Shown here one piece after another: positions 34,752 through 43,505 of a stretch of DNA of 64,000 nucleotides. Source of the DNA: Flavobacterium franklandianum (lineage in GTDB: Bacteria; Bacteroidota; Bacteroidia; Flavobacteriales; Flavobacteriaceae); assembly GCF_007097365.1 (NCBI RefSeq), contig NZ_VJZR01000001.1:186001-250000 (forward strand), given 5' to 3'. The translations under genes and the position numbers were made by a program. The notes under the pieces are model-generated. The model saw only the letters and a program-made list of their open reading frames with translations, made no database searches and was not told the origin of the DNA. Numbering within the stretch: position 1 is the stretch's first letter; every line of letters begins with the position of its first letter.

Positions 34752-36098
34752 TTATTTCCCAACAATTGCTTTGTAAATATCATTCCCATTAGCAAACAAT
34801 AACAAAGTGATAAGTAGAAAGAAACCAATCATTTGGGCGTTCTCTAAGAACTTGTCGCTAGGTTTTCGACCACTAATCATTTCGTATAATAAAAACATAA
34901 CGTGACCTCCATCAAGAGCCGGAATTGGTAATAAATTCATCACACCAAGCATTATCGACAACAAAGCAGTAATGTTCCAAAATATCTCCCAGCTCCAACT
35001 GCTAGGAAAAATATTATAAATGGCCGCAAATCCTCCAACTCCTTTATAAGCACCTGTGTCTGGGTTGAAAATCAATTTCAATTGTTTTCCATAGCCCATC
35101 AATTGATCTTTTCCTTTTTCGATTCCTACTGGTATTGACTCTATAAAGCTATAGTTTTCTTTACTGAATTTATAATAGCCCAATTTTTCCAAGTTATCTT
35201 CTGTCAAAGAACCCAAACCAACGCGTAGTTTTCCTTCGTTATTAACTTCAACGGTGATAGGAGTTTCTTTTAGATTTCTTAATACAACAGCAGGTATTTT
35301 TTTGCCTTTATTGGCATTTAATATCACAGCCGCTTGGTCAAAATATTTTATTGGAGTTCCATTTAGAGAAACGATCATATCTTTTGGTTTTAAAACTTCT
35401 TTGTTTTTAGAAGTATCAGAAAGCTCACCCACTACAAATGGCATTCTTAAAGTAATCACGCCTTTTTTATCAGAATCTAAAAATTTGCCAATAAAATTTA
35501 CGGGCATATTGATGTTTATTTCCTCTCCATTTCTTTTAACAACTACAACTTTTGAAGTTAAAATATCCATAGAAACTGAGGGAACAAATCGTTCTATTTT
35601 TTTTCCATCAATCGATACAATTTGATCTCCAGTTTTGATTCCTACACTTTCTACAACAGGACTAGTAACCCAAATTCCATCTTTCAATTCGGAGTTGTTG
35701 AGGTAAATATCGCCATAAGCATAAGCCATTCCGATGTAAATGATAAAGGCCAAAATAAAATTTACGGTAACACCACCCAACATAATAATTAAACGTTGCC
35801 AAGCTGGTTTCGAACGAAATTCCCAAGGTTGCGGAGGCAAAGCCATTTGTTCTTTGTCCATACTTTCGTCAATCATTCCTGATATTTTTACATAACCACC
35901 AAGAGGCAACCAGCCGATTCCGTATTCGGTTTCACCAATTTTCTTTTTAAGCAATGAATATTTTACGTCAAAAAACAAGTAGAATTTTTCCACTCGGGTT
36001 TTAAATATTTTGGCAGGAATAAAATGTCCTAATTCGTGTAATATAATCAGTAATGATAAGCTCAATAAAAATTGAGAAAGCTTGATAACTATTTCCAT
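34752..36098 (-). CDS. rseP: RIP metalloprotease RseP (site-2 protease)
   Basis: Inner-membrane zinc protease that cuts anti-sigma factors or remnant signal peptides inside the membrane. The 448 residues show HELGH (21-25) in the first membrane helix, one or two PDZ-like regions (about 110-310, with IVSIDGKKIERFVPS), and the third zinc-ligand motif NLLPIPALDGGH near 390. The final membrane helices follow. Length is normal. The -7 box TACTTTTG on the minus strand (36127-36134) lies 29 bases upstream. It is separated from the tRNA-Asn promoter by about 50 bases. Confidence 0.94.
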   Translation of the reverse strand: MEIVIKLSQFLLSLSLLIILHELGHFIPAKIFKTRVEKFYLFFDVKYSLLKKKIGETEYGIGWLPLGGYVKISGMIDESMDKEQMALPPQPWEFRSKPAWQRLIIMLGGVTVNFILAFIIYIGMAYAYGDIYLNNSELKDGIWVTSPVVESVGIKTGDQIVSIDGKKIERFVPSVSMDILTSKVVVVKRNGEEININMPVNFIGKFLDSDKKGVITLRMPFVVGELSDTSKNKEVLKPKDMIVSLNGTPIKYFDQAAVILNANKGKKIPAVVLRNLKETPITVEVNNEGKLRVGLGSLTEDNLEKLGYYKFSKENYSFIESIPVGIEKGKDQLMGYGKQLKLIFNPDTGAYKGVGGFAAIYNIFPSSWSWEIFWNITALLSIMLGVMNLLPIPALDGGHVMFLLYEMISGRKPSDKFLENAQMIGFFLLITLLLFANGNDIYKAIVGK

Positions 36099-36126
36099 TT
36101 CTTGTTTTTAAATTTTGTATAGCGCA

Positions 36127-36134
36127 CAAAAGTA
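36127..36134 (-). promoter_or_regulatory. Promoter -7 box for rseP
   Basis: TACTTTTG on the minus strand matches TAnnTTTG, 29 bases before the start. Confidence 0.55.
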
Positions 36135-36297
36135 AGGTTTTCTATTTTAGTTCCAAAGGTTTCCTTTTTCCCAGACGATAATTATTTGTTAATAATTGTG
36201 CCTTTTCCTTTTTTAGTTTACCAAATGTCCCTTAACTTTACTTTCTGTTACATATTCTAAAGCTACGAAGATTCAATTTCCTAATAAAATAAACAAT

Positions 36298-37365
36298 ATG
36301 CCTGTCCAATTATTTTCACCTATTCAAATAAAAAACCTCACTTTCAAAAACAGAATTGCGATTTCGCCAATGTGCCAATATTCCTCAGAAGACGGTTTTG
36401 CCAACGATTGGCATCTCGTACATTTAGGAAGCCGAGCTAGTGGAGGCGCAGCTTTAATCATTCAAGAGGCAACTTCAGTTTCTCCCGAAGGTCGAATTTC
36501 TCCAAGTGATTTAGGCCTTTGGAAAGACGATCATATTGAAAAAATGCAAGCCATAAATCAGTTTATACTTTCCCAAAATGCGATTTCTGGAATTCAATTG
36601 GCACACGCTGGAAGAAAAGCAAGTATGTCGGAACCTTGGAACGGCAATAAAAGATTGGACGAATTCAATGGAGGTTGGGATCCAGTTGCTCCAAGTGCGA
36701 TAAGCAATCATTCGAACGAAAAAGCCCCAATTGCTTTAGACAAAAAAGGAATCCAGAAAGTAATTTCCGATTTTAAATTGGCTACCAAAAGAGCTTTGAA
36801 AGCCGGTTTTCAAGTGGTCGAAATTCACGCAGCTCACGGATATTTGTTGCACCAGTTTCTATCACCTCTGACTAACTTTAGAACTGATGAATACGGCGGA
36901 AGTTTCGAAAACAGAATTCGTTTTACGTTAGAAGTGCTCGAAGCGGTACAATCCGAATGGCCAGCCAATTTGCCTTTGTTCATTAGAATTTCTGCCACAG
37001 ATTGGGCGGATGGCGGATGGAACATCGAGGAATCAGTACAACTTTCTCAACTATTGAAAGAAAAGGGCGTGGACTTGATAGACGTTTCTTCGGGTGGATT
37101 AGTTTCGCATCAGCAAATTCCGTTGGGACCGAGTTATCAAGTTCCTTTTGCCGGCAGCATCAAAAAAGAAACGGGGATTTTAACGGGAGCAGTCGGTTTA
37201 ATCACCGATGCCCATCAAGCAGAAGCCATCATTGCTGACGGAAAAGCCGATTTGGTTTTGTTCGCCAGAGAATCTTTAAGAAACCCAAATTTAGCTTTGG
37301 ATTTTGCCAAAGAACTTGGCGTGAATGTGCCTTGGCCAAAACAATACGAAAGAGCTAAAATTTAA
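36298..37365 (+). CDS. NADPH:flavin oxidoreductase, OYE/YqjM family
   Basis: FMN-dependent ene-reductase of 355 residues with a TIM barrel. Motifs match YqjM-like Old Yellow Enzymes: NRIAISPMCQYSSEDG (about 20-35), GIQLAHAGRKAS (about 98-109), and the catalytic pair in EIHAAHGYLLHQFLSPLTNFRTDEYGGSFENR (about 176-207, HAAH then the phosphate-binding region). The C-terminal DLVLFARESLRNP follows. It would reduce activated C=C bonds with NADPH; the natural substrate is unknown. A weak -7-like TAACTTTA is near 36231. Confidence 0.92.
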   Translation: MPVQLFSPIQIKNLTFKNRIAISPMCQYSSEDGFANDWHLVHLGSRASGGAALIIQEATSVSPEGRISPSDLGLWKDDHIEKMQAINQFILSQNAISGIQLAHAGRKASMSEPWNGNKRLDEFNGGWDPVAPSAISNHSNEKAPIALDKKGIQKVISDFKLATKRALKAGFQVVEIHAAHGYLLHQFLSPLTNFRTDEYGGSFENRIRFTLEVLEAVQSEWPANLPLFIRISATDWADGGWNIEESVQLSQLLKEKGVDLIDVSSGGLVSHQQIPLGPSYQVPFAGSIKKETGILTGAVGLITDAHQAEAIIADGKADLVLFARESLRNPNLALDFAKELGVNVPWPKQYERAKI

Positions 37366-37433
37366 ACATAAATTAAGTAATTAGTCATTTAAGTTTAATG
37401 TTAAAACTAGAATTAGACATAAAAACAAACAAA

Positions 37434-38477
37434 ATGCAAATAATAAAAACAGCACTGTTATCTTACGGAATGTCGGGAAAAGTTTTTCACGCTCCGTTTC
37501 TAGAACTTCATCCTGGTTTTGAACTTTTAGGTTCTTGGGAAAGAAGCAAAAAACTAATTCAAGAAGATTATCCTGAAGTCAAAAGTTTTCCTAGCTTGGA
37601 ATCTATTTTGGAGGACAAAAGCATCGATTTGGTTATTGTAAACACACCAATCGACACCCATTTTGAGTATGCCAAAAAAGTGTTGCTCGCCGGAAAACAT
37701 GCCATTGTCGAAAAATCTTTTACATCAAATGTTGCCGAAGCTATTGAATTAGCTGCCTTGGCCAAAGAAAAAGGATTGAAATTGTCTGTTTTTCAAAACA
37801 GAAGATGGGACAGTGAACTCAAAACCGTGAAGAAAATTCTGGATTCGAAATTGTTGGGCGAAATTGTCGAAGCCGAATTTCATTTTGACCGTTACAATCC
37901 TGTTTTGAGTCCAAAAGTGCACAAGGAAACCGTCAATTCGGGTTCTGGAATTATGAAAGATTTGGGGCCACATATTATCGACCAAGCCTTGTATTTGTTT
38001 GGTTTGCCCAATGCCGTTTTTGCTGATATTCGATTCACAAGAGACCAAACCGTAATCGACGATTATTTAGATATTTTACTATTTTATTCGAATCTAAGAA
38101 TACGATTGAAAGCAGGATTTTTTGTAAGAGAACCCAATCCTTCTTATGTGATTCACGGCAAGAAAGGTTCTTTTCTAAAATCGCGTGGCGATGTGCAAGA
38201 AGACGAATTGAAAATAGGAAAAAAACCTAATTTAACCACTTGGGGAACTGAAAAAGAAGGTCATGAAGGACTTTTGCACACTGAAATCGACGGCAAAATT
38301 ATAAAAGAAAAAGTACCCACGCTTCAAGGAAATTATTACGACTTCTTTGAAGGGGTGCATCAAGCTATTGCAAATGATAAAACCGAGCCTGTAACTGCTC
38401 AAGATGGTGTCAATGTGATGCGAATTATTGAAGCGGCTTTTCTAAGTAACGAGCAAAAGAAAACAATCGACTTATAA
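37434..38477 (+). CDS. Gfo/Idh/MocA-family oxidoreductase
   Basis: NAD(P)-dependent sugar-type oxidoreductase, about 347 residues. The N-terminal Rossmann fold starts IIKTALLSYGMSGKVFHAPFL, the S-Y-G-x-S-G variant of the nucleotide loop. The EKSFTSNVAEA segment carries the conserved EKP-like lysine motif, here EKS. The C-terminal alpha/beta substrate domain includes DLGPHIIDQALYLFG. The frame begins at 37398, but ATG 37434 (MQIIKTALL) is the usual start. Substrate unknown. The upstream OYE gene is on the same strand, 68 bases away. Confidence 0.9.
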   Translation: MQIIKTALLSYGMSGKVFHAPFLELHPGFELLGSWERSKKLIQEDYPEVKSFPSLESILEDKSIDLVIVNTPIDTHFEYAKKVLLAGKHAIVEKSFTSNVAEAIELAALAKEKGLKLSVFQNRRWDSELKTVKKILDSKLLGEIVEAEFHFDRYNPVLSPKVHKETVNSGSGIMKDLGPHIIDQALYLFGLPNAVFADIRFTRDQTVIDDYLDILLFYSNLRIRLKAGFFVREPNPSYVIHGKKGSFLKSRGDVQEDELKIGKKPNLTTWGTEKEGHEGLLHTEIDGKIIKEKVPTLQGNYYDFFEGVHQAIANDKTEPVTAQDGVNVMRIIEAAFLSNEQKKTIDL

Positions 38478-38538
38478 ACAATAACGTTGTAATGTTCGGT
38501 TTATAAACGAAATAGCCAATAGGGACGTATTGATTTTG

Positions 38539-38546
38539 TACTTTTG
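38539..38546 (+). promoter_or_regulatory. Promoter -7 box for MFS gene
   Basis: TACTTTTG fits TAnnTTTG, 27 bases before the TTG start at 38573. It supports that upstream start. Confidence 0.55.
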
Positions 38547-38572
38547 TAGATTCAATTTTAAAACAAAACGAT

Positions 38573-39784
38573 TTGCAGTATTTTAATTTTATCGGTATTT
38601 ACAAAGCGAAAGGCAAATACAAGAAAACGTATCGAGACGCCAAACAATCGTATTTAAACCGAATTCGTTGGGCAGTTTCGATGTTTTATTTTGGTATGGG
38701 TTTATCTTTTGCCACTTGGGCAAGCCGAATTCCAAACATCAAAGCCGATTTGCAGTTGAGTGATGGCGAACTAGGAACCATTCTTTTTGCATTGCCAGTC
38801 GGACAGTTGACAATGATGTTTTTTTCGGGAAAACTAGTTACTCGTTTTGGAAGCGATCGCATTCTCACACTTTCAGCTTTACTATATGCTTTTAGTTTAA
38901 CCAATATCGGACTGGCACAAAATGCATGGCAATTGGCTCTAGGATTGGTTTTCTTTGGAATCTTTGGCAATTTGACCAACATTTCTATAAATACTCAAGG
39001 AATTTATACCGAAGGACTTTTCAGGAGAGCAATTATGTCTTCGTTTCACGGAATGTGGAGTTTGGCAGGATTCACAGGAGCTATAGTTGGACTGGGAATG
39101 TTGGCACTAAAAATCACGACTTATATGCACTTTGTTATTGTGGCATTTGTAGTATTAGCTTTGGTGGGCATCAACGTCAAGTATTTAATAAAAGCCAAAG
39201 AAAAAGTTCGTGTCGAAAAGAAAAAAACATTCAGAAAACCAGATATGTCTTTGGTTTTGTTGGGTGTTATTGGTTTTTGTAGTATGGCGAGCGAAGGAAT
39301 TATGTTCGATTGGAGTGGTGTTTATTTCAAAGATGTCGTCAAAGCACCTGGTCCATTAATCATTATTGGTTATACTTCTTTTATGATAATGATGGCTAGC
39401 GGACGATTTTTTGGAGACTATTTAATCAATAAATTTGGGCGGAAAACAGTGATGCAAATTAGTGGTGTTATGATTTCTTCGGGCTTGTATATGGCTGTAA
39501 TTTTCCCTTATATCATTCCGTGTACTATCGCTTTTATGATTGTAGGTTTGGGCGTTTCTACCGTTATTCCTACACTTTACAGCATTGCGGGAAAACATCC
39601 AACGATTCCAACAGGCGAAGCTTTGACCGCTGTTTCTAGCGTGAGTTTCCTTGGGTTTTTGATGGGACCTCCCGTTATTGGTCATATTTCGGAACTATTT
39701 GGTTTGCAATTTTCATTTGCTTTTATTGGAATGTTCGGAATTTTGATCGCCTTCTTAGTCAAAAGAGTGAAAGCAATGGAATAA
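38573..39784 (+). CDS. MFS transporter, YbjJ-like
   Basis: Major facilitator superfamily permease of 403 residues with about 12 membrane helices. After a basic, unusual N-terminal extension of about 35 residues, the sequence RWAVSMFYFGMGLSFATWASRIPNIK begins helix 1. The loop 2-3 motif GKLVTRFGSDRILTLSA (about 85-101) is the MFS signature A. It resembles YbjJ-type and fucose-permease-like proteins; the substrate is unknown. The TTG start is supported by the promoter spacing, but a start at internal ATG codons is possible. Confidence 0.85.
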   Translation: MQYFNFIGIYKAKGKYKKTYRDAKQSYLNRIRWAVSMFYFGMGLSFATWASRIPNIKADLQLSDGELGTILFALPVGQLTMMFFSGKLVTRFGSDRILTLSALLYAFSLTNIGLAQNAWQLALGLVFFGIFGNLTNISINTQGIYTEGLFRRAIMSSFHGMWSLAGFTGAIVGLGMLALKITTYMHFVIVAFVVLALVGINVKYLIKAKEKVRVEKKKTFRKPDMSLVLLGVIGFCSMASEGIMFDWSGVYFKDVVKAPGPLIIIGYTSFMIMMASGRFFGDYLINKFGRKTVMQISGVMISSGLYMAVIFPYIIPCTIAFMIVGLGVSTVIPTLYSIAGKHPTIPTGEALTAVSSVSFLGFLMGPPVIGHISELFGLQFSFAFIGMFGILIAFLVKRVKAME

Positions 39785-40026
39785 AAATACTTGAGTTATT
39801 TTACCACAGATTATTTCATCAATTCGCTATCGCTCGGGTCGCTGATTTTAAAAAATATTTCAAAATAAAACGGACTGATTTTAGCTGATTTATTCGAAAT
39901 CAATCTTTCTGAAATCATAAAATAAAGATTCAAAAAAGAAATCTGTGAATCTGCGGTCAAAGTGAAAATTTATGTTTTAACCCTTAATGATTTCGATGCA
40001 ATGTCCATAAGTCCCTCGTAAATCAT
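39785..40026. repeat. Intergenic repeat region before hflX
   Basis: No gene. Contains an ACCACAGATTATTTC ... ATCTGTGAATCTGCGGTC pair around about 39800-39962, related in wording to the repeat at 11580-11625. An inner GCTATCGCTCGGGTCGC segment is also present. It looks like a degenerate dispersed intergenic repeat. Confidence 0.45.
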
Positions 40027-40034
40027 TAAATTTG
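40027..40034 (+). promoter_or_regulatory. Promoter -7 box for hflX
   Basis: TAAATTTG matches TAnnTTTG, 17 bases from the next start codon. Confidence 0.5.
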
Positions 40035-40050
40035 TTGCTTATTAAAAGTT

Positions 40051-41283
40051 ATGTTAGAAAAAGAAATAATAAATTTTGAAAAAACGGCTATTGTTGGTGT
40101 CGTAACTCAAAACCAAAGTGAGGATAAACTCAAAGAATATCTAGACGAATTGGAGTTTTTAACCTTTACAGCTGGTGGTGAAGTGGTGAAACGTTTTTGG
40201 CAAAAAATGGATAAACCCAATCCCAAAACATTTCTTGGTACTGGGAAAATTGACGAAATCAATCTTTATGTCAAAGAAAATGACATTTCGAGTTTGGTAT
40301 TCGATGATGAATTGACGCCTTCCCAACAAAAAAATATTTCCAAAATCATAGATTGTAAAATCCTCGATAGAACCAATCTTATCCTTGATATTTTTGCCCA
40401 AAGAGCCGAAACTTCATATGCCAGAACGCAGGTAGAATTGGCACAATGTATCTATTTATTACCAAGATTATCTGGTTTGTGGACACACTTAGAACGTCAA
40501 AAAGGGGGAATCGGGATGCGTGGACCTGGAGAAACGGAGATTGAAACCGATAGACGTATTGTTCGTGACCGAATTTCGTTATTGAAAGAAAAAATAAAAG
40601 CCATCGACAAGCAAATGGGAACCCAAAGAGGCAATCGTGGCGCAATGGTTCGTTTGGCTTTGGTAGGTTATACCAATGTTGGAAAATCAACTTTGATGAA
40701 TGCCATTGGCAAAAGCGATGTTTTCGTAGAGAACAAACTTTTCGCCACATTAGATACTACCGTTCGAAAAGTGGTCATCAAAAACTTGCCTTTCTTACTT
40801 TCAGATACAGTTGGATTTATTCGAAAATTGCCAACACAATTAGTCGATTCTTTCAAAAGTACGCTCGATGAGGTTCGTGAAGCCGATTTGTTATTGCACG
40901 TTGTCGATATTTCGCATCCAGAATTCGAAGATCATATCGCATCTGTAAACCAAACTTTATTGGATATAAAAGCAAATGATAAACCAGTAATTATGGTTTT
41001 CAATAAAATTGATGCTTACAAACATTTGACCATTGACGATGACGATTTAATCACCGAAAAGACACCTCGTCACTTCACACTCGAAGAATGGAAAACAACT
41101 TGGATGAGTCGTGTGGGCGAAGAAAATGCCTTGTTTATTTCTGCTACAGAGAAAGAAAATTTTGAGGAATTTCGGGAACGTGTATACGAAGCCGTGAGAC
41201 AAATTCACATCACTCGTTTTCCGTACAACAAGTTTTTGTATCCAGATTATAAGGATGCTGTGGAGAAAGAAGAAAAAGAATAA
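40051..41283 (+). CDS. hflX: GTPase HflX
   Basis: Ribosome-associated GTPase that splits stalled ribosomes under stress. The 410-residue protein has the HflX N-terminal domain with GGGEVVKRFWQKMDKPNPKTFLGTGK-like sequence (about 40-66; here AGGEVVKRF) and the linker GGIGMRGPGETEIETDRR (about 152-169). The G domain carries P-loop GYTNVGKST (about 206-214), DTVGF (G3), and FNKID (G4). All GTP-binding motifs are intact. It is monocistronic with a terminator hairpin after it. Confidence 0.95.
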   Translation: MLEKEIINFEKTAIVGVVTQNQSEDKLKEYLDELEFLTFTAGGEVVKRFWQKMDKPNPKTFLGTGKIDEINLYVKENDISSLVFDDELTPSQQKNISKIIDCKILDRTNLILDIFAQRAETSYARTQVELAQCIYLLPRLSGLWTHLERQKGGIGMRGPGETEIETDRRIVRDRISLLKEKIKAIDKQMGTQRGNRGAMVRLALVGYTNVGKSTLMNAIGKSDVFVENKLFATLDTTVRKVVIKNLPFLLSDTVGFIRKLPTQLVDSFKSTLDEVREADLLLHVVDISHPEFEDHIASVNQTLLDIKANDKPVIMVFNKIDAYKHLTIDDDDLITEKTPRHFTLEEWKTTWMSRVGEENALFISATEKENFEEFRERVYEAVRQIHITRFPYNKFLYPDYKDAVEKEEKE

Positions 41284-41307
41284 TTTTCCCAAAATATAAA
41301 GTACTAC

Positions 41308-41340
41308 AATCCCTTTTGAATTTTTCATCGGGGATTTTTT
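41308..41340 (+). terminator. Terminator of hflX
   Basis: AATCCC / GGGATT outer stem with an inner TGAA/TTCA pairing and a run of eight T. Confidence 0.65.
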
Positions 41341-41386
41341 TTGGAAATGTCCCAGATTTTTTTAGTATTTTGTAAGAAAAAATGAA

Positions 41387-41394
41387 TATATTTG
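41387..41394 (+). promoter_or_regulatory. Promoter -7 box
   Basis: TATATTTG fits TAnnTTTG, 107 bases upstream of the unknown gene at 41501, which would give a long leader. Confidence 0.4.
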
Positions 41395-41500
41395 GGAGGA
41401 ATATAATATAAAACACACCTTTGTGGATCTACTTAATTGAAGGTTCGTCTCGATTATATACGAGTTACAAGCAAACTAAACATATAGCTAAAAACAGAAT

Positions 41501-42133
41501 ATGATTAAATATATAACATTCGTAATTCTAATATTACCGTTACTTATTAATAACCAAACAAAGATTGACAACAATGTTGCGGTTAGATTTTTCGGAAAAA
41601 CAGAAACAATTAATGAAGTTACAAAGGAAGCAAAACTTAGAGCTTTTTATTTGAATTCAAATGAAGATTCATATGTAGCAATGCGTGTGGAAACTTTGGT
41701 TAAAAGTCAACTTCCAGAAAGTGAAAAAGAGTTATGGAAAAATTATAAAATAATCGCAAGTTTTCAAATAAAAGCTATGGCAAAAAAAGGATTATTTTTT
41801 AAAGATTCAATTCAAATAAAATTTAAAAATTATAATGCTTATAAGCTAATTTTCAAAGAAAAAAAATCAGAAAAAGATAGCGCAGAAACTTTGATTTTAT
41901 ATCTAAATGACATAACATATATTTTTATTTATTCAAAAGTCCAATCCTACGACATAAAAGCTAAAGAAAAGTTTTTTAATTCCATAGAAATTACCAATAC
42001 CGAAAATTTAAAGCAGATTGAAGAGCCTTATAATTATTGGGTTGCTTTAGTAAAGATATTCTTGGGAGGAGTTTTTATTTTTTTAACTCGTAAGTTTTTA
42101 AAAATAGAAAAAAAAAGAAATCTGATAAAATAG
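41501..42133 (+). CDS. Unknown exported or membrane protein
   Basis: I do not recognise this 210-residue protein. It has a hydrophobic N-terminus (1-17, MIKYITFVILILPLL) that may be a signal peptide. A lysine-rich middle with alternating beta-type strands follows (ADAMRV-like pattern around 55-140). One C-terminal membrane helix (about 178-195, YWVALVKIFLGGVFIFL) ends in a basic tail. The base composition is more AT-rich than nearby genes, and decayed fragments follow it, suggesting a recently shuffled locus. Confidence 0.6.
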   Translation: MIKYITFVILILPLLINNQTKIDNNVAVRFFGKTETINEVTKEAKLRAFYLNSNEDSYVAMRVETLVKSQLPESEKELWKNYKIIASFQIKAMAKKGLFFKDSIQIKFKNYNAYKLIFKEKKSEKDSAETLILYLNDITYIFIYSKVQSYDIKAKEKFFNSIEITNTENLKQIEEPYNYWVALVKIFLGGVFIFLTRKFLKIEKKRNLIK

Positions 42134-42190
42134 TCAGTTGGCAATAGCTGTTTTTGAAATAGTTTATGATTTATTGGAATTATCGTTTCG

Positions 42191-42286
42191 GATCATATTT
42201 TCTATAAAGCAGAAAAATGGAAAGGTTACGAACCACACTTCATCACAAAGAAGCATTCCGTTACACAAACCAAATATCCCTTTTGA
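42191..42286 (+). pseudogene. C-terminal fragment of an unidentified protein
   Basis: An open stretch of 31 codons plus stop, reading DHIFYKAEKWKGYEPHFIT and onward to TQTKYPF. It has protein-like composition but no start codon, and upstream sequence does not continue the frame convincingly. Probably the remnant 3' end of a lost gene. Confidence 0.4.
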
Positions 42287-42319
42287 ACTCCTATTTCAAA
42301 ATGGATTCTAATATAGATT

Positions 42320-42406
42320 CTAAAACCCGTAATTAACTCCTAAACCAAAGACTTCTCGGGTTTGAAATCCTTGATAAGCACTGTCGTCGTAAATGGTTAG
42401 AATAGG
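42320..42406 (-). pseudogene. C-terminal fragment of an outer membrane beta-barrel protein
   Basis: On the minus strand 28 codons read PILTIYDDSAYQGFQTREVF then GLGVNYGF and stop. Alternating strand pattern and a terminal aromatic Phe are typical of the last strands of an outer membrane barrel. An in-frame stop lies two codons upstream, so only the gene end remains. Confidence 0.55.
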
Positions 42407-42420
42407 TTTTTATAAGAAGT

Positions 42421-42924
42421 TTATTTCTTCTTAAAAAGCGGTACTGCCGAACAAGCTTCTCCATACATAATACTTCTGGCAAAAGGTTGTAAATAATGCG
42501 CGGCCAAAATATAAGCGCGTATTGGAACTGGTTTTTTCGAACAGCCTTTTATAATTACGGCTTTGTTGGCGTAAACTGAAAAATCTATTTTAGAAAGGAG
42601 TTCCTCGTATAATGAAGAGTCTAAATCTTCAATGGTTCCATTCACTATTTTCTTGGCAAAAGGAGCCAGTTGTATAGCAACCAAAACAGAAGCCCAAGCC
42701 GGAAAAACAGCATCTGTGCTGCAATTGATGGCGACATATTGATCTTGATATTGCGACCAATCGTGATTTTTGAGATGTTCTCTAAAGTCTTTTTCCTTCA
42801 ACAAAAATCCTTCCAGAAACCATTGCGAAATATCAATTTGCGCACGAAATCCCTTTGGATAGTAATCTTCTAAATCGAAAACTTCCAAAGCGCTGTTGGC
42901 TACTTTATTTATTATTTCCTCCAT
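42421..42924 (-). CDS. DUF2480 family protein
   Basis: A 167-residue soluble protein of the DUF2480 family, which in Bacteroidetes is commonly encoded at the end of the SUF cluster. Conserved features: EDYYPKGFRAQIDISQWFLEGFLLKEKDFRE (about 18-48), INCSTDAVFPAWASVLVA (about 66-83), and IIKGCSKKPVPIRAYILAA (about 123-141), with two conserved Cys. No catalytic role is known; the cluster and cysteines hint at iron-sulfur handling. It is last of the minus-strand suf unit, separated from the DUF59 gene by a repeat. Confidence 0.85.
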   Translation of the reverse strand: MEEIINKVANSALEVFDLEDYYPKGFRAQIDISQWFLEGFLLKEKDFREHLKNHDWSQYQDQYVAINCSTDAVFPAWASVLVAIQLAPFAKKIVNGTIEDLDSSLYEELLSKIDFSVYANKAVIIKGCSKKPVPIRAYILAAHYLQPFARSIMYGEACSAVPLFKKK

Positions 42925-42926
42925 TT

Positions 42927-43005
42927 TGAAGAGTTTAAAAGTTTAAAAGTTTAAGAGTTTAAAAGTTTTAAAGTTGCTCAACCTTAAACTTTAAACTTTA
43001 AACAA
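42927..43005. repeat. GTTTAAA-type inverted repeat between suf genes
   Basis: Left part consists of tandem GAGTTTAAAAGTTTAAAAG units and the right part of CTTAAACTTTAAACTTTAAAC units, forming an imperfect hairpin. A shorter related block lies at about 49203-49225. Confidence 0.6.
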
Positions 43006-43008
43006 ATT

Positions 43009-43332
43009 TTACAACATTCCCAATTCTAATTTGGCTTCTTCGCTCATTAAATCTTTGCTCCAAGGCGGGTCGAAAGTGATTTCTACCTCAGCTCCTTTGA
43101 TGTGCTCGATCGATTTTACTTTTTCTTCCACTTCTCTTGGCAAACTTTCTGCCACAGGACAGTTAGGAGAAGTAAGTGTCATCAGGATTTTCACTTCAAA
43201 ATCAGTGCTGACCATTACGTCATAAATCAATCCTAATTCGTAAATATCGACAGGAATCTCTGGATCGTAGATGGTTTTTAGCTTTGCTACGATTTCAGTT
43301 CCTAATTGGTTGGTGTCTACTGCTTGTTCCAT
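43009..43332 (-). CDS. SUF-associated DUF59/MIP18-type protein
   Basis: A 107-residue MIP18 (DUF59) domain protein, a family that helps mature or transfer Fe-S clusters (SufT/PaaD-like). The signature is visible: IYDPEIPVDIYELGLIYDV (about 21-39), LTSPNCPVAESLP (about 57-69, with the conserved Cys), and the C-terminal FDPPWSKDLMSEEAK. Its place next to sufE and sufS genes agrees with this role. The GxxExxY gene and paired repeats lie directly upstream, so it may be uncoupled from sufE. Confidence 0.92.
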   Translation of the reverse strand: MEQAVDTNQLGTEIVAKLKTIYDPEIPVDIYELGLIYDVMVSTDFEVKILMTLTSPNCPVAESLPREVEEKVKSIEHIKGAEVEITFDPPWSKDLMSEEAKLELGML

Positions 43333-43367
43333 AATTTTACTGTTTTTATTTACTGTTTCTGTTTTTA

Positions 43368-43386
43368 AACATATAAGTCATATAAG
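43368..43386. repeat. 19-bp repeat, inverted copy (GxxExxY cassette)
   Basis: AACATATAAGTCATATAAG. It is the reverse complement of the copy at 43481-43499 at 18 of 19 positions, so the two bracket a 94-base AT-rich segment. Confidence 0.7.
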
Positions 43387-43480
43387 TTTTTTTATTGATA
43401 AATATAGTTCCTGTTTGTATTGAAAAATAAGGACATATAAGAAAAAGACATTTTTATATAATATTAAAATATTCTTACTA

Positions 43481-43499
43481 CTTATATGACTTGTATGTT
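43481..43499. repeat. 19-bp repeat, left direct copy (GxxExxY cassette)
   Basis: CTTATATGACTTGTATGTT. It matches 44012-44030 directly (17 of 19 between these two; each is 18 of 19 to CTTATATGACTTATATGTT) and ends 6 bases before the GxxExxY stop side. Confidence 0.7.
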
Positions 43500-43505
43500 A
43501 AACAT

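Noticed and set aside
41501..42133. Toxin or immunity protein next to hflX
   Set aside because: No recognisable toxin fold and no partner gene; left as unknown.
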